Source: Ophioceras dolichostomum (Eukaryota; Ascomycota; Sordariomycetes; Magnaporthales; Ophioceraceae). Taken from it: 64,000 bases of DNA. The stretch covers positions 1 to 64,000 of the forward strand of contig PYST01000066.1 of assembly GCA_003049485.1 (NCBI GenBank). Reading direction: 5' to 3'. The translations under genes and the position numbers were made by a program. Of this stretch, positions 20,750 to 33,700 are shown piece after piece. A model generated the notes under the pieces. That model was given only the letters and a program-made list of their open reading frames with translations. It had not been told where the DNA came from and searched no databases. How positions within the stretch are numbered: the first letter of the stretch is position 1; every line of letters starts with the position of its first letter.

Positions 20750-23700
20750 CTTGTCTCTCGGTTATGATGTTCCTGTTCTTCGAGTTCTAGACTCCTCTAT
20801 GATCGACGGCGACTCCCTGGTTAGCACGACTGCGAATGGTACACTATCTAAAGCCAGCCTAGTAAATATGCGGTAAGTGGTCGAGAAGGAGAGGCGAGAG
20901 CAATAAACCGATGAAAAAAGGGGGGACGGAAGGCTTGGGGATGCTCCTGATCTCGATGACGAACTTTGGTAGCACTGCCAACACCGCGAATATCACACAA
21001 GAGCATTGGAGGCGAGGCGTGAGGCTCACAGGAGCTTGTGGGTAGAGTGGCAGGTCAAACTTAGCCAGAGGGTGTGTGTACAGTGCTCGGTAGCAAATAC
21101 AAGGTTGTTGGTATCTCGAGAACATACCTAGCGTGGAGATGTAACTTGCCTTGAGGGCGACAATGTGATTATGGCCGATAGAGAAGTAAACACACTCTGG
21201 AAGACCACGTCAACAAAAGATGCTTCTAGCCGGGAGGTTTTGAAGCCAAGTTCCCTGACCCGACCTCTAGTCCTCCAGGATGGACACATAAAGAGCCCAG
21301 CTGTACTCACTCACTGAACAATGAGGGTAGTCATCTCGCCTGTGAATCACAATTTCAAGGGCAAGAGAATCATACGGCACGGCTCGGCAGGCTTTGTTCG
21401 GCCGGACCCGAGGTTGAGTGATTACCCATTCATCAGAATGAGATCGAATGGATCGTGAGAGTAATGGTGCCTCCGAGTGGGGGGTAGCATATCTTGCTCA
21501 AGCTCGCGAGGCATGTCGACCGCTACGGTCGAGCAAGTGGTGACAGAGTTGAGCTTTGTGCTGCGATCAGTGTCTGGTCACCCCTTGAGCGAGCTGGCTG
21601 TCCTACTTGAAGCTTTGGGACCCTCGATCATGTCATGGGGAGAAGACATGTTGTTAACATTCTGTGCTACATGAACTATCATGGACGTTTGCCACCACAA
21701 CCTCGGGGTCCAGAGGCTCCAAACGCTCCAGAGGCTCCGAATGTCGTCACGGTGGCACTAGGTCGACGCCAGTGCACATCTAGTCAGGTTGGAAAGTGTC
21801 GGCTACAAACTGGACCAGGCCAGCAGCAGAGCTAGTAACTGATGTAAACTGATGTACTTCCGAAATATTCTCTGGCGAGAGCTAGTGATCAGGTACCTAC
21901 TAGGTGGCTAGGGTCCTCTCGATGGCTGTCGGCAACAGGCGGCGACTCCTAGTGTGTTGTAGCGGCCGAGAAGAACGGAAAGAAAACAAGCTGGACGTGA
22001 TACCCACAAGCTTGTGGACACAACAGCTCACCGCCATGCAAGGCCTGAACACTGTCCCGAGTGATCGGGTCTCCTCTGCCGTGAGGTGGCCGAGCGGCCG
22101 AGTCTGGACCAGGTTTTGAAATACAACGCCGGCAGCCAGCCGAGAATCCACTATTTGGATGGAGTGGTCCTGCACTTGCAGCCACACCAAAGTCGTCTGT
22201 CCGGCTAGAAGATAAGTAAGCCTAGTCGATGGCATGCCGTATGACGTTCGTTTTCGTGGCTGTTTTTGCTCGGCGTTGAACCTGCGCGAGCCACCCAAGA
22301 ACACCATCCAGAGACGTACCAGTTGTGTACCAAGGCTCCGACAGCAACCCGACCCGACTGGCAGTCAAAGATGGAGGTCTCTGGCCATGTATCTGGTATG
22401 GTGAGACACCCAACACCGTTTGAAAAACATCAGAGACGGGGATGATGAAAAAAAGCACGAATTTTGCTCCAGGGCTGACATGAGGTGAAAGTTTGTTCCC
22501 TTTCAGGGGATACGGTTTGAATTCTGGAAGTCTGGTGAGGGAGGGAGGATAAGAGAGAGGCTGACCAACGGCGTGGCCGTCAGTGGACAAGAACCGGGCT
22601 CTCTCTCCATATTCATAGGGCAAGCCTGAGGAACCAAGCTAGATCAGGTAACTTTTAACTCTCCGTGCCGGGTTAGAGTGGAGAGTCACCCCGCTTCCAG
22701 GCTCTCGGGTGCTCGTGATGGCCCGCGACAGGAGCGTTAATTGTTGCGGGCGCCACTGTGCAGCAAGGGTTCTGGAGAGGAGACTCTGAACAGGGCACAT
22801 AGTTGCCTGTGAAAATCGCCACTGTCCGTCTAGGGACGAAACACTAGAGGGTAAGAAACTTTCATCGAATGACTAGAGCATGGCATACCAAAAACGCCTT
22901 TGCAGACTTCCATTGCAGGGAGGGAGAGGTTCGGGAATACCCTGTATTGGTGCGTGAGAGCTGGCTGCCGAACGGCCAGACCATGCACCTATGCAGCGGT
23001 TCCCCCTTTCTGTCCCTTATCGAGCACTAGACGCACCTGACGCACCTGACGGACACCCTTGCGCAAAGACCAGGCTCAAGAACGTAATCTCGCTCTCCAG
23101 ATGCTTCGCTTCGAGCGTCGGCACAATGTAGACTCAACTCATTACAGTCGTCCGATCATCGAGCAGAATCGAGTGCATGTAAGGAGTATGGGCAGAGAAA
23201 AGAGGAAATAACACAAGGAAATACAAACATCAACGAGGTAGTCTAAGTCTGTTCTAAGTCTGTGGCAATTGAATCGGGGAACGGAATGGAGTGCCGATTC
23301 GGTTTTTCGGGCAGTGAGTCGTGTGTGAGATTATTCGACCGGCTTAACAAATTTTCATTGCTGGTTCGCGTAACCTCCCTCCTGCTGGTACGTCCAGAAA
23401 ATGATAGAAGACAGTACGAAGAATGATAGCGCAATTGAAACAGTGTCGGGCGCGAAGGTCCTGTTGCAAAAAGCGGAAAGCGAGGTACTTTCCATACAGT
23501 ATCACCTTGAGCACGAACTACCTCTGGTTGAGCCCCCTGTCCAAAAAATTTGTTAAGGGAAATTGTGATGGCGCTGTTTCCACAAGTTGCATGCTACAGT
23601 TGATTCCTCTGGTGTCTTTCCCCACACTCCGCAGGAGATCACCCCCATGGAAGTCCCGGGTGCAGCCAGCGAGTATCGTTTCCTTGTTTTATACCAAAGT

Positions 23701-23986
23701 AACCCCCAACCAATTTCACCTATTCTCGTCGGCGTGTAGTTGTAGTCGTCAAATTGACACACTCGGAATGGTGCATATCGTCCCGTAGCATGTAGAAGAA
23801 TCAAATTAATCGATAAGACGAAACAGCGAAACGACGAACAACCAAACAGAACGTCGAAACGTCGAAAAAAGACTGGCCGCTGCCCTCACCTCCATTCCTT
23901 TCTCCTCCATCGACCCAGTCGAATCCTTGCCGTCAGTCTGTCAGCAGCGTGCCAAACAACCACCCCAAGCACCGCTCCTACCCACA
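20750..23986. other. 3.2-kb region without a convincing gene
   Basis: The longest gene-free stretch in the window. Open frames of 130-135 codons on the minus strand (21900-22307 and 22222-22623) overlap each other, start at arbitrary points and show no domain, signal peptide or splice pattern. Short direct repeats occur, for example around 21713-21740 (CCAGAGGCTCC-like) and 23030-23052 (CGCACCTGA). It may hold long 5' leaders, a non-coding RNA or relics. Confidence 0.5.
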
Positions 23987-24899
23987 ATGGCCGAGCCGGC
24001 ACCCATTCCGAAGTCGTCAGAAGAGGCTGCTGCCGGCACGGATGGCGCCTCCCAGAACTGGCAGCCGAACGAAGCCGCCGAGAGAGCCGGGAGTGATGAC
24101 GCTGATGCCGTGGCGTCTGAAACGACGTCAGCATCAGTAGTGCCAGCATCACAAGAACCCACGACCTCGACCGCCAAGGGCAAGGAAAAGGAGCCCACAG
24201 CCACTACCGCCGTCGCTGCCGCTTCGTCCAGGCCACGGCCAGACTCGCTATCGATCGACCGGACTGACGCGCCTGGGGCTACCTCGACGGGGACGGGGCC
24301 GGCCAGTCCCATCGCAGATTCGCAACAGCCGGGGCCGACCTGCAACATCACGCTGCTCCTGCCCACCGGCGCTCGGCACCCGTACAAGATCGACGAGCGG
24401 TATCTAACGAAGCGGAACGTCGAGATCCCCGACCTGACGGAGGACGGCAGGAAGGACCCGTTCAGCATTAGCATCTACAAGCTGAAGGAGCTCATCTTGC
24501 GGGAGTGGCGGGATGAGTGGGACGGCAAGCCCGCCAGCCCGAGTAGTATACGGCTGATTCACTTCGGGAAACTATTAGACGACAAGGAACAGCTGAAAAG
24601 TAAGGGCTTGCAGAGTCTAACATCTAACACCTGTTGTCTGCTGTTCATTCGTTTTCACCTTGCGTCCCCCTATTCTCTTGGCTTGTTCACACGCTCGCTT
24701 CCTTTGTGATCATGATGCTAACCGTCTCTGCCTCTCCCCATTTGATTCAGAGTACCAACTCAGCGCCGAGTCACCGAACGTGATCCACATGTCCGTACGG
24801 CCAGCCGAGATGATGGAAGAGGAAGAAGGCGCAAAAGGCAAGAGCTCCGGCTCAGGTGGCCGATCACGAGAAGGCGGAGGGTGCTGTATCATTCTATAA
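23987..24899 (+). CDS. UBL3/MUB-like membrane-anchored ubiquitin-fold protein
   Basis: Exons 23987-24599 and 24751-24899 (phase 1) give 253 aa. The first about 115 residues are a disordered Ala/Ser/Thr-rich extension. The ubiquitin-like fold then runs from CNITLLLPTGARHPYKI through KLKELILREW, SSIRLIHFGKLLDDKEQLK and, after the intron, KYQLSAESPNVIHMSVRP. The protein ends CCIIL: a CaaX box with terminal Leu, predicting geranylgeranylation, with a second Cys for palmitoylation. Human UBL3 ends in a very similar CC-aliphatic-Ile-Leu motif. In other organisms UBL3/MUB proteins sit at the plasma membrane and are linked to E2 recruitment or vesicle sorting; the fungal role is unclear. Confidence 0.85.
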
Positions 24900-25216
24900 A
24901 TTGTCCAATCTGTTTTTTCCCCCTTCTTTTGATATCTTCACACCTTACTTCACTTCCAACTCCGAAATCACTCTCCCGTCCGCTCTCGATCTACTGCACC
25001 TCACCACACACTATTTCCCCCATCTCGTCTGAGGGCATGCGGTCAGTCGGACGAACTTCTTCGCACCCATATCCCGCCAGAGCACGCACGTAACGACGAC
25101 GACCTCTCTGCGCGATATTTTCCCTTCGAGCACATACCGAGGGGCCCTTCTGGTCGTCATACGCTGGCATCCGTGCCGCCAACGTCCATACACACGCGGA
25201 AACTTACACACTCGAA

Positions 25217-27147
<1,931 letters not shown>

Positions 27148-27726
27148 CTACACCCGCAGTTTCCGCTCCATCTCGTCGTGCATGCCCACAAAAGCCCTCG
27201 ACTCCTCGCCAGTGTAGATGTCCTCCCACGTGACGGTGGTGTCGCGGCCGCGCAGGATGTCCTCGTGGACGCTGGGCATGGCGCCGCCCAGGGCGAGCGG
27301 GCGCCACTCGCCGTCGCGGGTGATCTTGAGCTCCATGCCGCGGCGGATCGGCTCGGCCATGCCGAACGTGCGGCGCAGCGTCTCCATGCGCAGGTTGTGC
27401 TGCGTCGACTCCCACGCCTTGAGGCGCGCCTCCATCGGGTGCGTGCTGGTCGGGGCGGAGGAGGCGGACGACGACGTCGAGGCGGAGTGCTCGGCGGGGA
27501 GGGAGGCGAAGGGCGAAGGGCCGACGCCGTGTCGGAGGGTGTCGTGCAGGCCCGGCGCGGAGGGCGCGGGCTTGTTGCGCTCGCCGATGTGGCTGAACTC
27601 GCTGCTGTGGGAGGAGGCGGGCACGATGCGGAGGGACTGGTTGGTGGTTGATGAGGAAGGTTAGCGGGATGGCAGCTGGAATGGGTGATGAGGTGGGTGA
27701 GGATGAGAGAAGGGGGAGCCTACCAT
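27148..27726 (-). CDS. UMP1: Proteasome maturation factor UMP1
   Basis: Assembly chaperone trapped in half-proteasomes and degraded as the first substrate of the finished 20S core. The body is one exon, 27636-27148. Its frame has no suitable ATG, but 27726-27724 is an ATG followed at once by a GTAGGC donor, and the CAG acceptor before 27636 then gives M-SLRIVPASSH, the usual fungal start. The result is 163 aa. Family features are APGLHDTLRHG, HPMEARLKAWESTQHNLRME, LRRTFGMAEPIRRGMELKI, GEWRPLALGG and HEDILRGRDTTVTWEDIY. It is transcribed away from the ABC protein gene. Identity is firm; the one-codon first exon is inferred from frame and family start. Confidence 0.9.
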
Positions 27727-28133
27727 CTTGCCGAGAGGGATTGTGTTCTACCGCTTAGTGTGTGGAATTCAAGGGGAATGTCTCAGAAGATTTGTATAGC
27801 GAGGACAATATGCGAGGGAGGAGAGTTGGGGTTGCGATGCTGGCGATTCGAAGTGCACAAGGTTGGTGATGATGATGGAAGCTCCAACAGCCAGGCTACA
27901 GACGAGCTTCGCGTTCGCCTCGTTGCCAAGCTGAGTCTCGGGCACACACAGTGTGGAGAATTGTGCAGCTGTGGCGCGATGCCGCATGTGTGTGGCTGGC
28001 CCACCTTATTCCCGGCCTGGCTCGAGTAAGAGCTTCACCACCTCGGAAGCACTCAGTATAAAATAGGCATGAGTCGAACTTGTCACTCCAACAAAATGAG
28101 CTGTACACATCCCCGTCTGGACCAATTGACGAA
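27727..28133. promoter_or_regulatory. divergent promoter, UMP1 / ABC protein
   Basis: 407 bp shared by two divergent genes. A TATA-like TATAAAAT lies at about 28057. An out-of-frame ATG at 28069 precedes the chosen ABC start and could open an overlapping upstream frame. Confidence 0.45.
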
Positions 28134-30140
28134 ATGCGGCCCCTTCCCGTGCGGCCGCCCATTGTTCGTATCAGCAATGGCACGTTCTACCGCCATCATC
28201 CCTCAGCGCAAACCTCGCATCCTAACCCGCCCCTGTTTTCGAACCTGAACTTTGAGCTGGCCTCGTCATCTCCCACTCCCCAGCACTGGTGCATCGTGGG
28301 ACCTTCGTTATCCGGAAAGACTTCCTTTCTCCAGATCCTCCGAGGCGAGCACTTGTGCATACCGCCCACAGCTAGGACCCATCCGTTCCTTGCGACAGAC
28401 TCCGTCCCCAATCGTCTGAGAGCACCCAACCGGGCGATTCAGTATGTCGGCTTTGATGCAGGGGCCAAGTCCGGCCTGGGCCCGGCCACTTCGGCCTATA
28501 TGTCTGCGCGGTATGAGTCTCGGCGCGAAATTACAGATTTCTCGCTCCGTGATTTTCTCATGGGTAACATGGAGCTGAATCCGGTCGCAAAACCCGAGGG
28601 CGATGAAACTGCCGTCGACGGGGCACTGTTCCACCGAGTCGTCCGCGACCTCCGCTTGGAGCAACTCCTGGACCTGCCTGTTTCCTTCCTGTCGAACGGC
28701 CAAGGTCGCAGGGCGAGGATCGCCCGGGCCCTGCTCACATCCCCCGAGATCCTGCTACTGGACGAACCATTCATGGGCCTTGACCCGCCCACAGTGGCGT
28801 CACTGAGCCCTCTCCTGCGCGGGCTGGCCGAGCGGTCGGCCCCGAGGCTCGCGCTTACCGCGCGTCCGCAGGATCCTTTACCCGCCTGGATCAGTCACTT
28901 GGTTTACCTGCGGACCGACTGCCAGGTTGGGACTCTCGGCCCCAAGGATGCCGTGTTGGAGGAGCTGAAGGCTTACCACGATGGTGTGGCGCGTGGGAGC
29001 AAGCCTGAAGATCCCGGGATGCCGGTCTCGGCTCTCAGGGAGATGGGGAAAGTCCTCACTGAAAATGGAATCAAAGGTTGTGGTTTCGGTGAAGTTGGGG
29101 TCTTTACCGGGAGCGCTGCTATCCCTGATGCTTTACGGGGGAACCCATTGCAACAGATCAACAAAACCACTGGGGAGCCGGTGGTAGAGATGGACGGCTG
29201 CCGGGTACGGTACGGGGACAAGATCGTGCTCGGCAACTGGACCAACCAGGGAGATAGCGGCACCGGGACCCAGGGAAAGCCGAAGGATGGCCTGGTGTGG
29301 ACGGTGCGAAGGGGCGAGCGATGGGGCGTTTTCGGCCCCAACGGCTCCGGAAAGACAACTATAGTGTCTCTTCTATGTTCCGACCACCCTCAAACCTATT
29401 CATTGCCCATCCGGCTCTTTGGCAGGAGCCGCCTACCAGAGGCCGGGTCTGTGGAGTTGCCGCTCACGTTCTGGGATATTCAGTCCCGCGTCGGCCACTC
29501 CAGCCCGGAGGTCCATCAACACATGCCGCGGAACCTCACCGTCCGGCAGGTCGTACAGAGCGCTTGGGCAGATACATTCAGGAGCAAGCCAAAGCTCGAC
29601 GCCCAATCCAAGGCTAAAGTCGACGCGGCGCTCCGCTGGTTTGAGCACGAATTGAACCCTGGTTACGATAGGAGCACCATCGAGCACGACGCAGCAGCGA
29701 ACAGCGAGACTGGTAAGGCCAGCGAGACGCCACGCCGTTCTCTCTCCTGGGCAGATGAGTATCTGTTCGGGGAGCTATCCTTTGGCGCGCAACGGGTACT
29801 ACTGCTAGTGCGCGCTACCATCAAGGCCCCGGACATTGTCGTCCTAGATGAGGCATTCAGCGGCATGGACGAGGACGTCAGGGACAAGTGCATGAAGTTT
29901 ATTGAGGAGGGCGAAGGTAAAGGGGAGAGACAAGACGTCAGCATCAAAGGTATCTCGGATCAGCAGGCGCTCATATGCATTAGCCACGTCAGAGAAGAAG
30001 TGCCCGATCTCGTCAGGGAATGGCTCTGCCTCCCGGAAGCGAACTCTGGACTTCCAGCCAGGTTCGGCCAGTTGAATGGGCCCCTGAGGTTAGATAGGAC
30101 GCGATGGGACGAGATTTGGGACGTTGGAAGGACGCGATAA
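28134..30140 (+). CDS. Soluble ABC ATPase with two nucleotide-binding domains (YDR061W/ModF-like)
   Basis: Single exon, 668 aa from the first in-frame ATG. Two ATPase modules are visible and no membrane segments. Module 1: Walker A GPSLSGKTS (about residue 56), signature LSNGQGRRARIA (about 185), Walker B EILLLDEPFMGLD (about 205). Module 2: Walker A GPNGSGKTT (about 401), signature LSFGAQR (about 547), Walker B DIVVLDEAFSGMD (about 566), and switch histidine in CISHV. This arrangement matches the yeast YDR061W / bacterial ModF-PhrA group, whose function is poorly known. Module 1 carries ALTARPQ where a switch His is expected, so that site may be weak. It is not a transporter by itself. Confidence 0.82.
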   Translation: MRPLPVRPPIVRISNGTFYRHHPSAQTSHPNPPLFSNLNFELASSSPTPQHWCIVGPSLSGKTSFLQILRGEHLCIPPTARTHPFLATDSVPNRLRAPNRAIQYVGFDAGAKSGLGPATSAYMSARYESRREITDFSLRDFLMGNMELNPVAKPEGDETAVDGALFHRVVRDLRLEQLLDLPVSFLSNGQGRRARIARALLTSPEILLLDEPFMGLDPPTVASLSPLLRGLAERSAPRLALTARPQDPLPAWISHLVYLRTDCQVGTLGPKDAVLEELKAYHDGVARGSKPEDPGMPVSALREMGKVLTENGIKGCGFGEVGVFTGSAAIPDALRGNPLQQINKTTGEPVVEMDGCRVRYGDKIVLGNWTNQGDSGTGTQGKPKDGLVWTVRRGERWGVFGPNGSGKTTIVSLLCSDHPQTYSLPIRLFGRSRLPEAGSVELPLTFWDIQSRVGHSSPEVHQHMPRNLTVRQVVQSAWADTFRSKPKLDAQSKAKVDAALRWFEHELNPGYDRSTIEHDAAANSETGKASETPRRSLSWADEYLFGELSFGAQRVLLLVRATIKAPDIVVLDEAFSGMDEDVRDKCMKFIEEGEGKGERQDVSIKGISDQQALICISHVREEVPDLVREWLCLPEANSGLPARFGQLNGPLRLDRTRWDEIWDVGRTR

Positions 30141-30741
30141 TAGCCGCTGGCGTTATGAGAGCGTAACGAAGCAAAACCTTCTCCAACAAAGAAGCCGAAG
30201 ACAATTGGCGTTCTTCAGCATTGATTGATTGGCCTTGGTTCCTCAGATGGCTTGGGTGGATGATCTTGTTAGTGCTGGGTGGGTCCGATGGCGATCCTTG
30301 TGGAGGGTGGTTGCTCCGCCAACGCGCGCCGTCATTTGTTGCCGCGCATGCAAACATTCAGCGGGGCGCTTTCAGAGGCATCACTATGAAGGACCCCCAT
30401 CCATCCACACCTCGCAGAGAACCCCCAAGGATGCAGCGGACTCCAAAAACTTCGACTTATCTTTGCTGAGCTGAAATCTCGAGGTCTCTTCTTGCTCCAT
30501 TGCTTTTTCTGCGTTTGGCTGCGCCAACTCGAAGAACAGATCTACCAATTCATAACACCTCACACGGCTTCGTCGTCCTGATGCGCTTTGTCACATCGCC
30601 TACATTCCTCCCTACCTAGGACACAACTCAGAAAGAGACTCGCATCTCCAGGAGACGAGGCAGCCGGCGCATCGTCTCATTGACTCACATTCCTCAGATA
30701 CACCATACCAACGAGGCCAATTGGCCTCTTGCTCTGTCGTC
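30141..30741. other. intergenic / chitin synthase 5' region
   Basis: No gene could be supported. Pyrimidine-rich sequence before the chitin synthase start is consistent with a leader. Confidence 0.45.
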
Positions 30742-33700
30742 ATGGACAGACCGAACACCCCTTCTCGAGCGCCGCCACCCGACTACAGCCTTCCGAGCTA
30801 TGACGATGACCGCGACGATCTTGGGACCTCTGTCTCTGGCGGTAATGCAGCTGCTGTCCGGCTATTAACCTCCATTGATGACCCGACCACAGAGAATAGA
30901 CAGTATGTAAAGCTCGTTCCTCAGTCTCAGTCTCAGTTCCAGCCCCAGCCAAGCCTCGTCCCCGCCTCTCCGGATCGAATCCGGGAACTGTCTCCGTCGC
31001 CTCTCAAGGTAGTCAAGGCCACATCGCCGCAGCCGGCTGTGAAGATCAAAGTTGAGTCGCAGCAAGTGTCGACCCCGGAGTTTCTGGCCACTCTCAAAAA
31101 CCAAGAGGAGGCTGCATCTCTTGGCACCCCGTCCCCGGCCGTCTCTGCTCGTGTTCGACTCGCTCCAGCGGCGCCTGGCAACGGAATCGAGACACCACCA
31201 GAGGCGCGCAAGGCAAGCAGCGCTAGCGGCATTCCTCGGCGAGCTCGAACTGTGAAGTTGCAGAAAAGGAACAGGCCAGACGACGTCGCGGCGCGCCAGC
31301 TGGCGTCGAGCCTGCCAACCATTCCCGAGGGAAACTCCCCGCGACGAGGCCTGCTCAAGAAGTCCTCGAGCGAGCCTACCACCCCTGCGATCACAGTCAC
31401 CTCTGCGGTGACAGTATCTAGTGTTCCGATCACCCCAAGTGAATCCGGTGTCCGATCACCAGCCACCACTTCTGCTTCGGCTTCGGCTTCGGCAACCCGA
31501 ATCCCAGCTCCTGTTCATTCGCCAGAAGTTCGTTCGCCCGTTGAACCAGGTCCTAATATCGCCAGCAGCACTCGGCCAAACCGGCGCTCGTACCAGCCGT
31601 CGGTGATCTCGTCGCACTCGCGGCGGTCCTCCATCACCACTGACCGGCCCCACATGCCTCCTCCGGAGTCATCGTCCTACGTGCCGTACCGTGAAGGCGC
31701 GTCGCCGACCAGGCCCTGGACTCCGTCGCGCTCCGGCCGCGGCTCAGACGAGTACCGCCGCCCTCCGCCGGCCAGCGCGCAGTACGAGCCTGCAGATCTG
31801 AACGGCAGTCCTCGGCCAGGCACGCCCTCTTCCAGATATGGCGGCAGCCCCAGGAGGCCGCTACCTCCCCAACCGCTCTTCGCCGGAGGTGCGAGGGCGC
31901 GCAGATCGACTTTCGCGGACGACGCCACCGTGTCGATCCCGCTCTCCGAAACCGATGACGTCTTCGGCATGCCCGAGTCCGATGTCAGCGACGCCACCAA
32001 CACCCGCCACTCGTACATGTCGCATTCCCAGGTGACACTGAACGAGTTCGACGAGGAGCACGACCCAGACCACGTTCACGATGATCTCGCAAGCGGCGTC
32101 AGCGGGAGCGGGCTGGGCAGCAGCGTCGAGGGCACAGACGACTTCATGGATGAGAAGTCGACGGCGCACTACGGCCCGGCGCCGGAGGGCAAGCAGGAGC
32201 GACGCGGAGTGCGCAACCCGCAGATGAGCAAGAAGGAGGTGCAGCTGATCAACGGCGAGCTGGTGCTGGAGTGCAAGATCCCGACGATCCTCTACAGCTT
32301 CCTCCCGCGGCGAGACGAGATCGAGTTCACCCACATGCGCTACACGGCCGTCACCTGCGACCCGGACGACTTCGCCGACCGCGGATACAAGCTCCGGCAG
32401 AACATCGGGCGGACGACGCGCGAGACGGAGCTGTTCATCTGCATCACCATGTACAACGAGGACGAATACAACTTCACGCGCACCATGCACGCCGTCATGA
32501 AGAACATCGCCCATTTCTGCAGCCGCAATAAGTCGCGCACCTGGGGCGAGCTCGGGTGGCAGAAGATCGTCGTCTGCGTCGTGTCGGACGGCCGCGAGAA
32601 GATCCACCCCCGGACCCTCGACGCCCTAGCCGCCATGGGCGTCTACCAGCACGGCATCGCCAAGAACTATGTGAACCAGAAGGCCGTCCAGGCCCACGTC
32701 TACGAGTACACCACCCAGGTCTCCCTCGACTCGGACCTCAAGTTCAAGGGGGCCGAGAAGGGCATCGTGCCCTGCCAGATGATCTTCTGCCTCAAGGAGC
32801 GCAACCAGCGCAAGCTCAACTCGCACCGCTGGTTCTTCAACGCCTTCGGCCGCGCCTTGAACCCCAACGTCTGCATCCTGCTCGACGTCGGCACCCGTCC
32901 GGGCTCCAACTCGCTGTACCACCTGTGGAAGGCCTTCGACACGGACTCCAACGTGGCAGGAGCCTGTGGCGAGATTAAAGCAATGAAGGGAAAATTTGGG
33001 TCGAATCTGCTTAACCCTCTGGTAGCATCACAGGTTAGTTTTACGTTTTACCCTACTGATGAACTCGCCGGCGCAACGGTAATTCAGCTTAGTGCGAGAG
33101 ATGAACCGCTGACCCAGATATTTGGCGTTTGCGGCTGTAGAACTTTGAATATAAGATGTCCAACATCCTGGACAAGCCGCTGGAATCTGTGTTTGGGTAT
33201 ATCACGGTGCTCCCGGGTGCTCTTAGTGCCTACCGCTACCACGCCCTGCAGAACGACGAGACCGGCCACGGGCCCCTCAGCCAGTACTTCAAGGGAGAAA
33301 CCCTACACGGCCAGCACGCCGACGTGTTTACGGCCAACATGTATTTGGCCGAAGACCGTATCCTCTGCTGGGAGTTGGTGGCGAAGAGGTCGGAGAGGTG
33401 GCTCCTGCGATACGTGAAGGGGTGCACGGGCGAGACGGATGTGCCAGGTAAGCAAGCACCTAAGCGAGCACCTACGCAAGCAATAAAACAAGACAAGGGG
33501 CGGGCAGGTGAACTAACTACCTATTCATAAACAGACTCCGTACCCGAATTCATCTCGCAACGCCGTCGTTGGCTTAACGGCGCCTTCTTCGCGGCCGTCT
33601 ACTCGCTGGTGCACTTCCGGCAGATCTGGGCCACAGACCACACGGTGGCGCGCAAGGTGCTCCTTCACATCGAGTTCCTGTACCAGCTCGTGCAGGTGCT

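Noticed and set aside
21900..22623. Two overlapping minus-strand frames of 133-135 codons
   Set aside because: No family resemblance, no splice extension, no signal peptide, and they overlap each other.
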